Below, in pieces: positions 43,943 through 54,652 of a stretch of DNA of 64,000 nt. The stretch spans positions 62,001-126,000 of the forward strand of contig NZ_LMWH01000048.1 of assembly GCF_001507435.1 (NCBI RefSeq), given 5' to 3'. Both the position numbers and the translations under genes were made by a program. The stretch comes from Streptomyces sp. NRRL F-5122 (GTDB lineage Bacteria > Actinomycetota > Actinomycetes > Streptomycetales > Streptomycetaceae). Every line of letters starts with the position of its first letter. The stretch's first letter is position 1. The notes beneath the pieces were generated by a model. The model was given only the letters and a program-made list of their open reading frames with translations. It was not told the origin of the DNA and searched no databases.

Positions 43943-43982
43943 ACGAAGAGGGCCCCGCAGTGGTCTGCGGGGCCCTCTTCGT
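43943..43982. terminator. Terminator of msiK, 18-bp perfect stem
   Basis: ACGAAGAGGGCCCCGCAG (43943-43960) pairs perfectly with 43965-43982 around TGGT, 62 bases past the msiK stop. Confidence 0.8.
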
Positions 43983-44044
43983 CAGTGCCGGGAGGCATGA
44001 CCCGCCGTGGGGCGGATCGGTGCGGTGCGTCCGGTGGGCGGAGC

Positions 44045-45181
<1,137 letters not shown>

Positions 45182-45408
45182 GGTGAATGGGCCCCCTTCA
45201 CCGGCAGGAACGTGCCGGACGATCCGTTGTAAAGGTGGTTGCCACTACGGGGTTCCGTCGTGGTGGTGTAGTCCACACGGGTGAACTGGTTCAGGACCGT
45301 ACCTGGCGTTCACCGCTATGTCAGTACCTGGGGGACTGTGAACTTCGCGGAAATTTTCGACGGGCACGGTCCGGGACCTGGGTACACTGCTCGGGCACGC
45401 CCGTGCGC

Positions 45409-45482
45409 GCCTCCTTAGCTCAGCTGGTCAGAGCGCCGCTCTTGTAAAGCGAAGGTCGTCGGTTCGAATCCGACAGGGGGCT
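45409..45482 (+). tRNA. tRNA-Thr (anticodon UGU)
   Basis: A 74-base cloverleaf. Acceptor GCCTCCT pairs with AGGGGGC (one G-T), the D arm is GCTC...GAGC, the anticodon loop CTTGTAA gives TGT, and the T arm is GTCGG-TTCGAAT-CCGAC. The discriminator base is T and CCA is not encoded. Position 27-43 of the anticodon stem is a C/A mismatch. A -10-like TACACT lies about 25 bases upstream. Confidence 0.95.
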
Positions 45483-45500
45483 CTTGTGCCCAGCAGTACC

Positions 45501-45532
45501 AACGCCCCGGACCATGATCGGTCCGGGGCGTT
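45501..45532 (+). terminator. Terminator after tRNA-Thr
   Basis: AACGCCCCGGACC (45501-45513) pairs perfectly with 45520-45532 around ATGATC, 18 bases after the tRNA. Confidence 0.75.
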
Positions 45533-46008
45533 CGACATCCACGGGTGCCGTCGAGCATGGCGGTCGCTCATAGTCGAGGCAGTGTCTGCGCGGGCGGTCC
45601 AGGCGGCTGATGACCTTGCGCTGTGTGTCCGATGTCACGTGGGTGAAGCCAGGAGTGTTCCGGTGCTGCAGCGAGCACTCTGCGTTTCCAAGCCCCCAGG
45701 ATCGGGCTCCGCCCAAACCGGCGAGCTGTCCCAGAAAAAGATCAAGACGATCCCCGGCTGGGCATGGGCGGTCGTCATCGGGTCGCCCTGACGCCGGCGG
45801 ACCGCTCGGGCCGGGAGTCTCAACAACCCTGCAGGCAACGGCAGGTGACGTCCTCGGCGGTTCAACAAACCCGTTGATCCCGTGTCGTAGGCAGACACTA
45901 GAGTTCGATGTGTTGCGTGATGTTCACAGCAACCGCACAAAGAGCGCGGCTTGCCTCCGGATGTCCGGGGCGGCGAGGCCGCGCCATTCCCGTGGGGGGA
46001 ACCCAGCA
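45533..46008. other. Region between tRNA-Thr and the surface-protein gene
   Basis: About 475 bases with lower GC and no clear gene. A short plus frame ends KKIKTIPGWAWAVVIGSP at 45789, looking like the end of a lost gene. An inverted repeat, TCAAC-N6-GTTGA, lies near 45863. The CACTAGAGTT stretch near 45895 may be a -10 for the next gene. A tRNA 3' side is a usual integration site, so remnants here are plausible. Confidence 0.35.
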
Positions 46009-47862
46009 TTGAGAACACGCTCTGTGGTGTCGGCGGCCGTGTCCGCCGCACTGGGCGCCGCACTCCTCGCCGCGCCAGCGCTGGCGTACGCGGCCGACGT
46101 CGGCACGCCCGGGCAGGACCCGGCGGTCACCGCGACCGCGAGCCCGACGGCCGATTCGACGCCGGCGGACCCGCCCACCAGCGCCCCGTCCGACACTCCT
46201 TCGGACACCCCGATGCCGTCCGCCCCGCCAATCGGCGAACCGTCGGACACCTCGACCCCGTCCGACCCGCCCTCCGGCGACCCGACGCCCGCCCCGAGCA
46301 GCAGCGCGCCTGCCGACGGCACCGGCGCCCCGGTGTTCGGCGACGTAGGCTCCGACCCGTCCGACACCGGCTTCCTGACGGTCGCCGTCTCCTCCGACTC
46401 GGCGATCACCGAGGTGTCCGCCGAGCTGACGGAGCTGCACGGCACGGACCCGGCGACCGTCGCGGTCACCGGCTTCACGCTCGTCTCAGGCACACCGCGG
46501 GACGGCATCTGGCGCTCGCCGCGCATGTCGCAACTGCCTTCGTACGGCAGCTACGACGTGACGGTCAGCGCCCAGGACAGCGACGGCGACAGCACCTCGG
46601 CGGCGGGCGCCACCACCGTGGACGTCGAGCCGAAGCCGGTCTTCGCCGACCGCAGCATCAGCCCCGCCGTGCTGGACGTGGAGCACACGCACGTCACGCT
46701 CAGCGGCCGCATCTCGCTTTTCGACCCGATCACCGGTGACACCTCGCCGCTGGCCGGCAAGGATCTGAGCGTGACGGCCGAGTACGCCTACAGCGCCGTC
46801 ACCGCCGCCGACGGCAGCTACTCGATCGACGTGGCGCCGCGGCTGAACGGCGAGAACGCCACGTCGGTGCCGGTCTCGCTCTCCTTCTGGATCGCCAACC
46901 CCGACGGCACGAACACCTATGTGCTCGTCGACAGCAAGACCCTGCCGGTCGTGGTCAGCCCGAGCCGGATTCGGCTGGACCACTCCGGCGTGCAGATCAA
47001 GTACGGCACCAAGGCGTCCTCATCCGGCGTCGTGGAGTACTTGTACGACGGCACCTGGCGTCCGGCCAAGGGCGTCGCGCTCGAGATGGGCTACTACGCC
47101 ACGGCGACCAGCGGTACCGGCGGGCGCTTCACGCTCACCTACCCGTACGTGCCGTCCGACGACGGCACGTTCACGGTCGAGACCAGCCTCGACAGCTACC
47201 TGGCCGACCCGTATCTGACCGCCTCGCACGCGCAGTTCAAGGTCGACGTCATCAACCGGACCAACATCTGCTTCTGTTCGAGCTGGATTGACGAGTACTC
47301 CAACCTGCACATCCAGGGCAGCATGAACGGCAGCAACGGCAAGGTGCCGCCGAACCGGAAGCTGTACCTCCAGCAGTCGGCCGACGGCAAGTCCGGCTGG
47401 AAGTCGCTCGGCTGGTTCACCGCGAAGTCCGACGGCACCTTCAACCTCGACGGGCACGTGTCGGTGCCGAAGGGCTACTGGCGGCTGTACTCGGCGGGGT
47501 CGTCGGACTACCAGCCCGGCTACTCCAACTCCGTGCACTTCAACCGCACCGCCACCAGGATCAGCGGCTTCAACGCCGGTCCCGAGCCGGTGCGCAAGGG
47601 CCACACCGTGACCACCACCGGCACCTTGCAGCGGCTGAGCGGCACGAAGTGGGTGGCGTTCGGCAAGCAGCGCGTCTACATCCTCTTCCAGGCCAAGGGC
47701 AAAAAGTCCTGGACGCAGTTGGGCTCGGTCAAGGCTGACTCGCACGGCCACTTCACCGCCCGCTTCACCGCGAAGCAGGACGGCACCTGGGTCGGGGTCT
47801 ACCTCGCGTCCGGCTCCTACGTGGACGCCGAGAGCTACCACGACTACGTGGACGTGCGCTGA
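46009..47862 (+). CDS. Secreted surface protein with Pro/Ser/Thr linker and beta-sandwich repeats
   Basis: A 617-residue exported protein. The signal is VVSAAVSAALGAALLAAPAL cut near AYA. About 80 residues of Thr/Pro/Ser/Asp linker follow, then several Ig-like beta modules (TGFLTVAVSSDSAITEVSAE, YGSYDVTVSAQDSDGDSTSA, PVRKGHTVTTTGTLQRLSG, WVAFGKQRVYILFQAKGKKS). No catalytic motif or LPXTG is seen. TTG 46009 is preceded by GGGGGGA; ATG 45961 in the same frame is an alternative that lengthens the n-region. Function unknown; related multi-domain proteins are common in Streptomyces secretomes. Confidence 0.75.
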   Translation: MRTRSVVSAAVSAALGAALLAAPALAYAADVGTPGQDPAVTATASPTADSTPADPPTSAPSDTPSDTPMPSAPPIGEPSDTSTPSDPPSGDPTPAPSSSAPADGTGAPVFGDVGSDPSDTGFLTVAVSSDSAITEVSAELTELHGTDPATVAVTGFTLVSGTPRDGIWRSPRMSQLPSYGSYDVTVSAQDSDGDSTSAAGATTVDVEPKPVFADRSISPAVLDVEHTHVTLSGRISLFDPITGDTSPLAGKDLSVTAEYAYSAVTAADGSYSIDVAPRLNGENATSVPVSLSFWIANPDGTNTYVLVDSKTLPVVVSPSRIRLDHSGVQIKYGTKASSSGVVEYLYDGTWRPAKGVALEMGYYATATSGTGGRFTLTYPYVPSDDGTFTVETSLDSYLADPYLTASHAQFKVDVINRTNICFCSSWIDEYSNLHIQGSMNGSNGKVPPNRKLYLQQSADGKSGWKSLGWFTAKSDGTFNLDGHVSVPKGYWRLYSAGSSDYQPGYSNSVHFNRTATRISGFNAGPEPVRKGHTVTTTGTLQRLSGTKWVAFGKQRVYILFQAKGKKSWTQLGSVKADSHGHFTARFTAKQDGTWVGVYLASGSYVDAESYHDYVDVR

Positions 47863-47885
47863 GCAGCCCTGTGCGAGGACCACCG

Positions 47886-47921
47886 CGAAGGGCGCCCCGG
47901 GAACCTCCGGGGCGCCCTTCG
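47886..47921 (+). terminator. Terminator after the surface-protein gene
   Basis: CGAAGGGCGCCCCGG (47886-47900) pairs perfectly with 47907-47921 around GAACCT, 23 bases past the stop. Confidence 0.75.
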
Positions 47922-48108
47922 GCATTGCGGCGGGTCTGCCACGTGCAGGGCTCCGGTCCGCGCCCGGGTCAACGGGGGCGCGACGCTCAGCCGGAGGGTG
48001 TGGTGGTTCGATGTTGCGCCCCTGAGGTGAAGCCACCTCAGGGGGAGGGCCCGAGCCGACCAGCACCGTCTGACGGCGAACTTCCAGGATCTCGGCGTGG
48101 CCGTCAGT

Positions 48109-48840
48109 TCAGTGGCACCCGGCGAGCTTGATGCTGAGCTGGGCACCGAGTTCCCGAAATCCCAAGGCGGCCGCAACCCGCCGGGACGCGAGTGGCCGGG
48201 CCCGCCATTGCGGCAGCAGTCCGGCAGCGAGTGCATGCGTCACGGCTGCCGAAGCCGCCACCCTGGCGAAGCCTCGTCCTCGCCAGGCAGGATCGGTCAG
48301 CACGCTGAGATGCGCGACCCTCCCGGGCCAGGACCGGTATCCGGCAGCGGCCACCACCCTGCCGCCCACGCGCATCACGAAGGCCGACGAGGTGATCTCT
48401 CCGAGAGCGGCCTCCCCGGCGCCGTCCTCGCCCGCGGCCTCCTCCAGGTTTCGAAGTGCAGGGTGGTCACTCGGGAGTTGCCGCGCAGCCGGGGGTCCCG
48501 GCGAGGCCGGGAGGAATGCGTCCGGGGACACGTAGGACAACGTCGCCGGGCCGAGCGCCTCGGCCACGGGCAGGACCTCACGGACCGCGTCGGCATCGGT
48601 GACCGACGCCATGGGCAGCGCCGCCAGTCCATCCCGGACCAGGGCAGCCGATGGCTCCGTGGGAGCGGTGACGACGGCTGCACCGCCCAGGGACACCACG
48701 CCCACCCAGCCGGGAGGGCACAGACTCGACTTGGGCGAGGCGACGACGCTGACCCCTCCCCCCGCTACGAACGACACGGGCGCTGCCGCAAGGCCCTCCC
48801 ACAACACACGGGCCTTGGCCAGCAGCGGGTCTATCGGCAT
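48109..48840 (-). CDS. GNAT-family N-acetyltransferase
   Basis: A 243-residue protein. The C-terminal half is a GNAT fold: VVAAAGYRSWPGRVAHLSVL, then the acetyl-CoA loop TDPAWRGRGFARVAASAAVT (R-G-x-G-F/A) and ASRRVAAALGFRELGAQLSI. The N-terminal half is a family-specific extension (SLCPPGWVGVVSLGGAAVVT). Substrate unknown. ATG 48840 gives a normal length; the frame stays open further upstream without support. Confidence 0.8.
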   Translation of the reverse strand: MPIDPLLAKARVLWEGLAAAPVSFVAGGGVSVVASPKSSLCPPGWVGVVSLGGAAVVTAPTEPSAALVRDGLAALPMASVTDADAVREVLPVAEALGPATLSYVSPDAFLPASPGPPAARQLPSDHPALRNLEEAAGEDGAGEAALGEITSSAFVMRVGGRVVAAAGYRSWPGRVAHLSVLTDPAWRGRGFARVAASAAVTHALAAGLLPQWRARPLASRRVAAALGFRELGAQLSIKLAGCH

Positions 48841-49040
48841 GGTCGAATCCTGTCGGTTCTGAGTGGGGTGTCGCAGAGGTCCGGTCAACCTGGCCTGGTT
48901 GCGAACCGGCCTCGCCTCGACATCAGCCGACTTTCCCGGTTCCGTCTCGTCCAACAGCGGGCATCGGCACGTGCACGGCAGTGCCCAAAAATCATTGGGC
49001 GCACGCGGCCGTAGCGGACCAGGATGCAGACGTGGCCTTC

Positions 49041-49355
49041 ATGACTGTTCGAGGAAGCGCCGAGCGGGGTCCGTACCGCTGCCCCTGCTGCGGATTCATC
49101 ACCCTGTCCGAGCGTGGAGCGTTCGAGATCTGTGATGTCTGCTACTGGGAGGACGACGGCCAGGACGAGCAGGACGCCGATGAGGTGCATGGAGGCCCCA
49201 ACCACGACCTCAGCCTGCGGCAGGCGCGCCGCAACTTCGCGGCGATCGGCGCATGCAACGAGTACTGCACCCAGTTCGTACGCGCACCGCGGTCCGAGGA
49301 GCACCCGGACAGCGGCACGCGGCATGGAACGGGCACGCTCTACTCGTGGCCTTGA
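49041..49355 (+). CDS. CPCC-type cysteine-rich zinc-ribbon protein
   Basis: A 104-residue protein with the CPCC signature YRCPCCGFITLSERGAFEIC followed by DVCYWEDDGQDEQDADE, giving two C-x2-C pairs for zinc. LSLRQARRNFAAIGACNEYC then completes the conserved family pattern. These proteins are common hypothetical or immunity-like genes. ATG 49041 puts the motif near residue 13; an in-frame ATG at 48981 would add 20 residues. No strong ribosome binding site before either. Confidence 0.75.
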   Translation: MTVRGSAERGPYRCPCCGFITLSERGAFEICDVCYWEDDGQDEQDADEVHGGPNHDLSLRQARRNFAAIGACNEYCTQFVRAPRSEEHPDSGTRHGTGTLYSWP

Positions 49356-49588
49356 TGTCCAGAGGCCCCTCCACGCAATCGCGGTGACCAGCACGTCGCT
49401 CCCCTTCCCTCACTTGATCATTCGGAATTCGGGGTGGTCGAGCCAGGCGGTCAGAAACTCCCGGTCGCCGACGTGGCCGTATCCGCAGCTGCCCGCCTCC
49501 GTGGCGTACGGCCGCGACGCCGCGCAGGCGGTTCTGGAACGGGCACGGGTGCCGGTCCTCGACTCGGGATGAAGCCGTGCCACCCGTG

Positions 49589-50200
49589 TCACGGGGTGTA
49601 CAGCGACTGCAGCCGGGTCACCCGGCCGTTGCCGTCGAACGTCAGGTCGAAGCCCAGTCCTTCGAGGAACGTCGGGGACTGGCGCTTCATCCGTCTGACG
49701 AACTCGGCCTGGGAGTAGGGGTAGGGGACCGAGTTGTCCCCCAGCGGGACCGACAGCAGTATCCGGCTGCCCGTGGCCATGGACACGGTGCTGTAGGGCC
49801 CCCGGCCCGGAATGATCAGCCAGGCCTCGATGTCGCCGGTTGCGGGCTGCTTCCGGGCCGTTCGGACCGACAGGTAGGTCCGTCCGTCGCTGATCCAGGC
49901 ATCGGTGATCTGCATGAACTGCTTGGTGTCCGCCCAGCGCCCCGGAGCTCCCGCTGCCGCCGTCGGGTCCGGCGCCGTTGTCGGGGCTGCCGCGGAGGCC
50001 GAGGCGGACGCCGAAACCGAAACCGAAACCGAAGCCGTCGCCGTCGTCGAGGCCGTCGAGGTGGCCGGTGTCGTCACCGCGGCGGGGGCCGAGGTGTCCG
50101 CCCGGTTTTGGGCGCCGCCCTCCGAACAGGCGGTGAGGACAAGGGCGGCGAGGGCGAGAGCGGTGGCTCCGGCGGCGCTTCGGCGGCGTGAGATGAGCAT
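49589..50200 (-). CDS. Lipoprotein with Ser/Ala/Val low-complexity linker
   Basis: A 203-residue lipoprotein: signal and lipobox LALAALVLTAC, a linker of alternating Ser/Val/Ala/Thr (TATASVSVSVSASASAS), then about 120 residues of a beta-rich domain (DTKQFMQITDAWISDGRTYL, SRILLSVPLGDNSVPYPYSQ, GLGFDLTFDGNGRVTRLQSL). The domain is similar in style to the membrane protein encoded just upstream (INYDNEGRVESL-type end), so both may sense the same cue. ATG 50200. Function unknown. Confidence 0.7.
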   Translation of the reverse strand: MLISRRRSAAGATALALAALVLTACSEGGAQNRADTSAPAAVTTPATSTASTTATASVSVSVSASASASAAAPTTAPDPTAAAGAPGRWADTKQFMQITDAWISDGRTYLSVRTARKQPATGDIEAWLIIPGRGPYSTVSMATGSRILLSVPLGDNSVPYPYSQAEFVRRMKRQSPTFLEGLGFDLTFDGNGRVTRLQSLYTP

Positions 50201-50311
50201 GGTCTGCGTCCCATCGGGTCGGGTGCGGTCGGGATACACGGGCACTACGCGGTGCCGCACCCTGCGGGTTACACCGGGAATGTCATGAAGGCGTAACAGC
50301 TCATCGGGGGA

Positions 50312-50887
50312 TCACCCGGTCTCCCGCAGGGACTCCACACGCCCTTCGTTGTCGTAGTCGATCCAGAACGTCCAGCGCGGGCCGTCCGCCAGCCGGTCGA
50401 CCAGTTGACCGAGCTGCATGTCCGCGGGGTGCCCGCCGGAGAGCCGCCGTGTCTCGACGAGAGTCGCACGCGGCAGCGTCAGTGCGTGCACAACGCCGGT
50501 GGGGGAAGCGGTGCCCCGGATCGCGCCGCGGAGCTGCCGGACCGTGACGCGCACGGTGTCGCCCTCGGATACTGCGCCGTAGACATAACCCAGTTCGCTG
50601 GCGTACTCCTCGCCCGGGCCGGGCGACGGACGCACGAAGGGAGGCGGAGCCGGCACCGGTGTGGCCGTGGGCGGCTGGGGCCCGTGGGCGGATCCGGCCA
50701 GCGCCAGTCCACCCGCCACCAGCGCGGCGGCCAGTGACGCGACGGCGGTCACCAGAGTCGTCCGCCTGCGTCGCAGCCGCTGCTCGCCACGGGCTCGCAC
50801 CCGGTGCGCGGCAAGCGGCACCGTATGGCTCCTTCCCGACTCGGCGAGTTCGGCGAGGCGCCATCCCAGTTCGGTCTCGTCAGCCAT
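50312..50887 (-). CDS. Membrane protein coupled to the sigma-factor gene, possible anti-sigma factor
   Basis: A 191-residue single-pass protein. The cytoplasmic N terminus (ETELGWRLAELAESGRSHTV) is followed by an Arg-rich stop-transfer, one helix (TLVTAVASLAAALVAGGLAL), a Pro-rich stretch and an extracytoplasmic domain ending TFWIDYDNEGRVESLRETG. Its start overlaps the sigma-factor stop by 8 bases, the usual layout of a sigma/anti-sigma pair. It lacks a ZAS zinc motif, so anti-sigma function is inferred only from position. Confidence 0.7.
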   Translation of the reverse strand: MADETELGWRLAELAESGRSHTVPLAAHRVRARGEQRLRRRRTTLVTAVASLAAALVAGGLALAGSAHGPQPPTATPVPAPPPFVRPSPGPGEEYASELGYVYGAVSEGDTVRVTVRQLRGAIRGTASPTGVVHALTLPRATLVETRRLSGGHPADMQLGQLVDRLADGPRWTFWIDYDNEGRVESLRETG

Positions 50888-51431
50888 GCTCCCCCTCCGG
50901 CAGTCGCCCCGCCCGGGGATCCAGCTCCGTATCGGACAGCAGACGGGCCAGAGTTGCCCGTCCGCGGCTCAGGTGCACCTTGACCGTACCGACCGGAGAG
51001 CCGGTCTCGGCGGCAACCTGTTCCACCGACATATCGCACAGGTGGTGCAGGACCACGGCACGCCGCTGAGCCTCGGGAAGTCGCCGCAGCGCCTCGACCA
51101 GCACCACGTGGTGTGGCTCGGGTGGTGGTACGGCGGGAGGCGGCCCCTGCCGGCGGGCCAGAGCGAGGGCGGTGCGGACCCGCCTCCACCGGCTGACCGC
51201 CAGTCGCCACGCCACGGTGCGCACCCACGCCTCGGGTGCGCCGTGCAGATCCAGCTGCGCCCGGCGTTCCCAGGCCCGGGCGAAAGCCTCGTGCACCACG
51301 TCCTGCGACTCCGCGAGGTCGCCCGTCATCGCGTAGAGCTGGCCTATGAGACGGCCGACGCTCGCGGTGTAGAAGGCGTCGAACTCACGCTCATCCACGC
51401 CCCGTTCCGGGGGATACTCGGGCTGCCGCAT
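50880..51431 (-). CDS. ECF (SigE-family) RNA polymerase sigma factor
   Basis: A 183-residue ECF sigma factor. Region 2 is FDAFYTASVGRLIGQLYAMT, TGDLAESQDVVHEAFARAWE and EAWVRTVAWRLAVSRWRR. Region 4 is LRRLPEAQRRAVVLHHLCDM and SVEQVAAETGSPVGTVKVHL. The pattern is that of the SigE/SigJ-like family with a short acidic linker. ATG 51431 follows GGAAGAGG. It is translationally coupled to the downstream membrane protein. Target promoters are unknown. Confidence 0.88.
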   Translation of the reverse strand: MRQPEYPPERGVDEREFDAFYTASVGRLIGQLYAMTGDLAESQDVVHEAFARAWERRAQLDLHGAPEAWVRTVAWRLAVSRWRRVRTALALARRQGPPPAVPPPEPHHVVLVEALRRLPEAQRRAVVLHHLCDMSVEQVAAETGSPVGTVKVHLSRGRATLARLLSDTELDPRAGRLPEGEHG

Positions 51432-51573
51432 GCCTCTTCCCGTTTCGGACCCCGGTGGATCCCAGGCACCCGGGTGCTCGACGATGCGCACCCTATCGTG
51501 CCGCCCGGAACCGGCGCCCTCGTACCGAGGCGACGTCGGCGCGGTACCCACCCGGACCGTGAAGGCCACCTCT

Positions 51574-53241
51574 TCAGGTGACGGCCCGGTCCGTCCGGAG
51601 GACCGACGTCAGGACCGCCCGCAACGTCGCCTCCGGGTCCGCCGTGGTCCGCTCCGCCCGCCACGCCACGAACCCGTCCGGCCGCACCAGGACCGCGCCC
51701 CCGGGCGTGGTGCCGTGGACCCGCGCCCAGTCGGCCCGCTCCTCGTCGTCCTCGTCGCAGATCAGGTCCGCGCCGTCGGGATGCGTGCCGATCCGGTGGG
51801 CGACTAGTCGCACGGGGCCCCGGACCGCGACCCGGCGGGCGGATTCGTGCCATCCCGCCCCGCCCCGTGCGTCGCTGAGCAGCACCATGGAGCGCTCGTA
51901 CAGGTCGAGCGTGGACAGTCGTGTGCCGGAGCGGCGCAGCCACATATGGGGTGCGCGGCTTCCCGGGTCACCGGTCAGCCGCGCAGTGGCAGGCACAACC
52001 GTTCGGGCCGGATCGGTGCCCACGACCGCGCCGTCGGGGTAGCGGTGGCCCAGGACGAGGTTGAGCAGGCCGCTCGGCCTCTCGCCGGCCCCCACGCTGC
52101 GGGCCGGTGCGAAGCCCGGGTGTCCGTGCTCCACCGACCGGGCCGACGCGCGGGCGCCCGTGGCCAGCGCGACCGGCCGGCGCTCGGTGTCGTAGGTCTC
52201 CAGCAGTCCGGGCCCCGCCCAGCCGCCGAGGACGGCGGCCAGCTTCCAGGCCAGGTTGTGGGCGTCCTGGATGCCGGTGTTGGAACCGAACGCCCCCGTG
52301 GGGGACATCTCGTGGGCGGAGTCCCCGGCGAGGAACACCCGGCCGACGGCGAACCGCTCCGCGACGCGTTCGGCGGCGTGCCAGGGCGCCTTGCCGGTGA
52401 TCTCCACATCGAGGCCCCTGACCCCGGTGGCCCGGCGGATGTGCCGCGCGCACCGTTCGTCGGTGAACTCCTCGGGCCTTTCGCCCCGCTCCGGGTGCCA
52501 GGGGACGTGGAAGACCCAGTTCTCCTTGTTGTCGACGGGCAGGAGGGCCCCGTCGGCGTCGGGCCCGATGAGGTAGCAGCAGAGGAAGCGCCGGTCGCCG
52601 ACCGCGTCCGCGAGCAGCCGGGAGCGGAAGGTGACGCTCACATTGGCGAAGAGGTCACCGGGTCCGGTCTGCGTGATGCCGAGGCTTCTGCGGACCGGGC
52701 TGCGCGGGCCGTCGGCCGCGACGAGGTAGTCCGCGCGGACGGTGTACCGCCGCCCGGTGGTCCCGTCGAGCACGACCGCGGTCACTCCTTCGGGGTCCTG
52801 CACGAAGGATTCGAGTTCATGGGAGTACCTGAGGTCGCCGCCGAGTTCGCGGGCGCTGTCCAGCAGGACGGGCTCCAGGTCGTTCTGGCTGCACAGGCAC
52901 CAGGTGGCGGGGCTCAGCCGGGCGAGTCCGCCGTCCGGGTCGATGTGCCTGAACAGCCATGCGCCGGCGTCGCCGAGAAGTGACGGGGCCTGCAGGATGC
53001 CGTGGTTGTCCGTCAGCAGCGACGCCGCCGTTCTGACGTCCTGTTCGATGCCGGCCACCCGGAACAGTTCCATCGTTCGTGCGTTGTTGCCTCGTCCACG
53101 CGGGTGGACGGAGGTTCCCGGGTGGCGCTCGACGAGGGTGTGCCGTACTCCGTGACGGCCCAGGAAAAGGGATGCGGACAGGCCCACCAGGGAGCCGCCG
53201 ACGATCAGGACCGGAACCCGGTGGTCGGCTTCTTCGCGCAT
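51574..53241 (-). CDS. FAD-dependent polyketide hydroxylase (WhiE ORFVIII type)
   Basis: A 555-residue class A flavin monooxygenase: VLIVGGSLVGLSASLFLGRH (FAD GxGxxG region), ADYLVAADGPRSPVRRSLG (the DG motif), VFLAGDSAHEMSPTGAFGSN (the GD motif) and a thioredoxin-like C-terminal domain. It resembles aromatic polyketide hydroxylases. It is divergent from the pigment operon across about 200 bases, the same position and orientation as whiE ORFVIII in S. coelicolor, where it tailors the spore pigment. Start ATG 53241. Confidence 0.88.
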   Translation of the reverse strand: MREEADHRVPVLIVGGSLVGLSASLFLGRHGVRHTLVERHPGTSVHPRGRGNNARTMELFRVAGIEQDVRTAASLLTDNHGILQAPSLLGDAGAWLFRHIDPDGGLARLSPATWCLCSQNDLEPVLLDSARELGGDLRYSHELESFVQDPEGVTAVVLDGTTGRRYTVRADYLVAADGPRSPVRRSLGITQTGPGDLFANVSVTFRSRLLADAVGDRRFLCCYLIGPDADGALLPVDNKENWVFHVPWHPERGERPEEFTDERCARHIRRATGVRGLDVEITGKAPWHAAERVAERFAVGRVFLAGDSAHEMSPTGAFGSNTGIQDAHNLAWKLAAVLGGWAGPGLLETYDTERRPVALATGARASARSVEHGHPGFAPARSVGAGERPSGLLNLVLGHRYPDGAVVGTDPARTVVPATARLTGDPGSRAPHMWLRRSGTRLSTLDLYERSMVLLSDARGGAGWHESARRVAVRGPVRLVAHRIGTHPDGADLICDEDDEERADWARVHGTTPGGAVLVRPDGFVAWRAERTTADPEATLRAVLTSVLRTDRAVT

Positions 53242-53445
53242 CGATGCCTCCCGGAGCAGAGGAGCGGGTGCGGGGGCGCCCCGCAGTTTCCATGCCCTTC
53301 GGGGAGCGGGTCCGTGTGTCCAGTCACCCACGTGGTTCATACGAGTCGCGCACTCTCTGCGACCGGCACACGATCGAGGAACGCTGACGTCGCGTCACCC
53401 GCGGCTCGACGTTGACCTCTGCCCCGCGAAGGAGAAGTGCTCAGG

Positions 53446-54588
53446 ATGACCACAACGTCTGAACGTGTCTCAGAACCGCTGACGCGACAGGTGTCGAGAC
53501 GGGTCTCCCAGTCCGTCTTCGACGGCTCTCCACTCCGTGTCGTGCTGCTCGTGGACGTCTACGACGGAGCCCAGCAGCAGTTTCTTGAAGCCTACGAACA
53601 GCTGTGCAGTCAGGTCGCGTCCGTACCCGGACACGTCAGCGACCAGCTCTGTCAGTCGATCGAGAACCCGTCCCAGTGGCTCATCACCAGCGAGTGGGAG
53701 AGTGCTCCGCCCTTCCTCGACTGGGTGAACAGCGAGGAGCACGTGCAGATGGTGCGGCCGCTGCACAGCTGTGTCCGGGACACCCGTTCGCTGCGCTTCC
53801 ACATCGTGCGCGAGACGGGACGCCAGATGCCGTCCGCCTCCGCCACGCGCCGGCTCCAGGAGGCACCCCGGATCGGCGACGGCAAGATCCGCCATGCGCT
53901 CACCTTCACCGTCAGGCCGGGCAGCGAGCGGGAGGTCGCCAAGATCCTTCAGGGCTACGCCTCCCCCGAGGCGCGGGTCGACGACACCACCCGGCTCTGC
54001 CGCACCTCGCTGTTCATGCACGGCAACCGGGTCGTGCGGGCCATCGAGGTGGAGGGCGACCTGCTCACGGCGCTGCGCCATGTCGCCCGGCAGCCCGAGG
54101 TGCGTGCCGTCGAGGAGGCGATCAACCCGTACCTGGAGGAGGAGCGCGACCTCAACGACGCCGAGGCCGCCAGGGTCTTCTTCACCCGTGCGGCGGTCCC
54201 GGCCGTACACCACGTGACGGGCGGTCAGGACTGCACCGAGGCGGAGCGGTACGCCCTCCACTACCCGGCCAAGCACGGCCGCGGGATGGAGCTGGCCCGG
54301 CTGCTGGCGCGGCAGGACGAGGCGGCGGCGGACGACCCGCGCAGCCCGATCTGCGGCAGCACGATCTTCCATCGCGACGACATCGTGGTGCGCCTGATCG
54401 ATGTGAGGGACAGCCTCGAGGCCGAGCCCGCGCTGTCCCTCGGCCTGACGGACACCGCACAGGTGGCCGAGCTGACGACCCTTCTCGACGGCGCCGCCGC
54501 CGACACAGGGAGCGGCGACCTCGCGCGCTTCCTCACGCTCGCCCGCATGGACCTCATCACCGACCGCCGGTCGTCGCCCGAAGCCTGA
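53446..54588 (+). CDS. SchA/CurD-like spore pigment protein (WhiE ORFI type)
   Basis: A 380-residue protein of the SchA/CurD family. It contains dimeric alpha-beta-barrel-like segments ([60 protein letters not shown]). It opens the pigment operon. The role in pigment formation or retention is unclear, although whiE ORFI mutants have been linked to pigment localisation. ATG 53446 has GAAGGAG 11 bases upstream; a GTG at 53437 lies too close to it. Confidence 0.85.
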   Translation: MTTTSERVSEPLTRQVSRRVSQSVFDGSPLRVVLLVDVYDGAQQQFLEAYEQLCSQVASVPGHVSDQLCQSIENPSQWLITSEWESAPPFLDWVNSEEHVQMVRPLHSCVRDTRSLRFHIVRETGRQMPSASATRRLQEAPRIGDGKIRHALTFTVRPGSEREVAKILQGYASPEARVDDTTRLCRTSLFMHGNRVVRAIEVEGDLLTALRHVARQPEVRAVEEAINPYLEEERDLNDAEAARVFFTRAAVPAVHHVTGGQDCTEAERYALHYPAKHGRGMELARLLARQDEAAADDPRSPICGSTIFHRDDIVVRLIDVRDSLEAEPALSLGLTDTAQVAELTTLLDGAAADTGSGDLARFLTLARMDLITDRRSSPEA

Positions 54589-54652
54589 CGGCACCCGCCG
54601 GGCACGGCGGTCACGCCCAGGTCGGCGCAGCACCCCAACGGAGGAAACCGAC

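Noticed and set aside
45282..45293. TGAAC-N2-GTTCA upstream of msiK as a PHO or DasR site
   Set aside because: The next GTTCA is 19, not 22, bases away, and the DasR consensus ACTGGTCTAGACCAGT is not matched.
45610..46008. Longer N terminus of the secreted surface protein
   Set aside because: The extra 133 codons lack a signal and a good start; the signal peptide begins at or near 46009.
49410..49592. 60-codon minus frame ending SCGYGHVGDREFLTAWLDHP
   Set aside because: The end looks protein-like, but there is no start signal or family; too little to call a gene or pseudogene.
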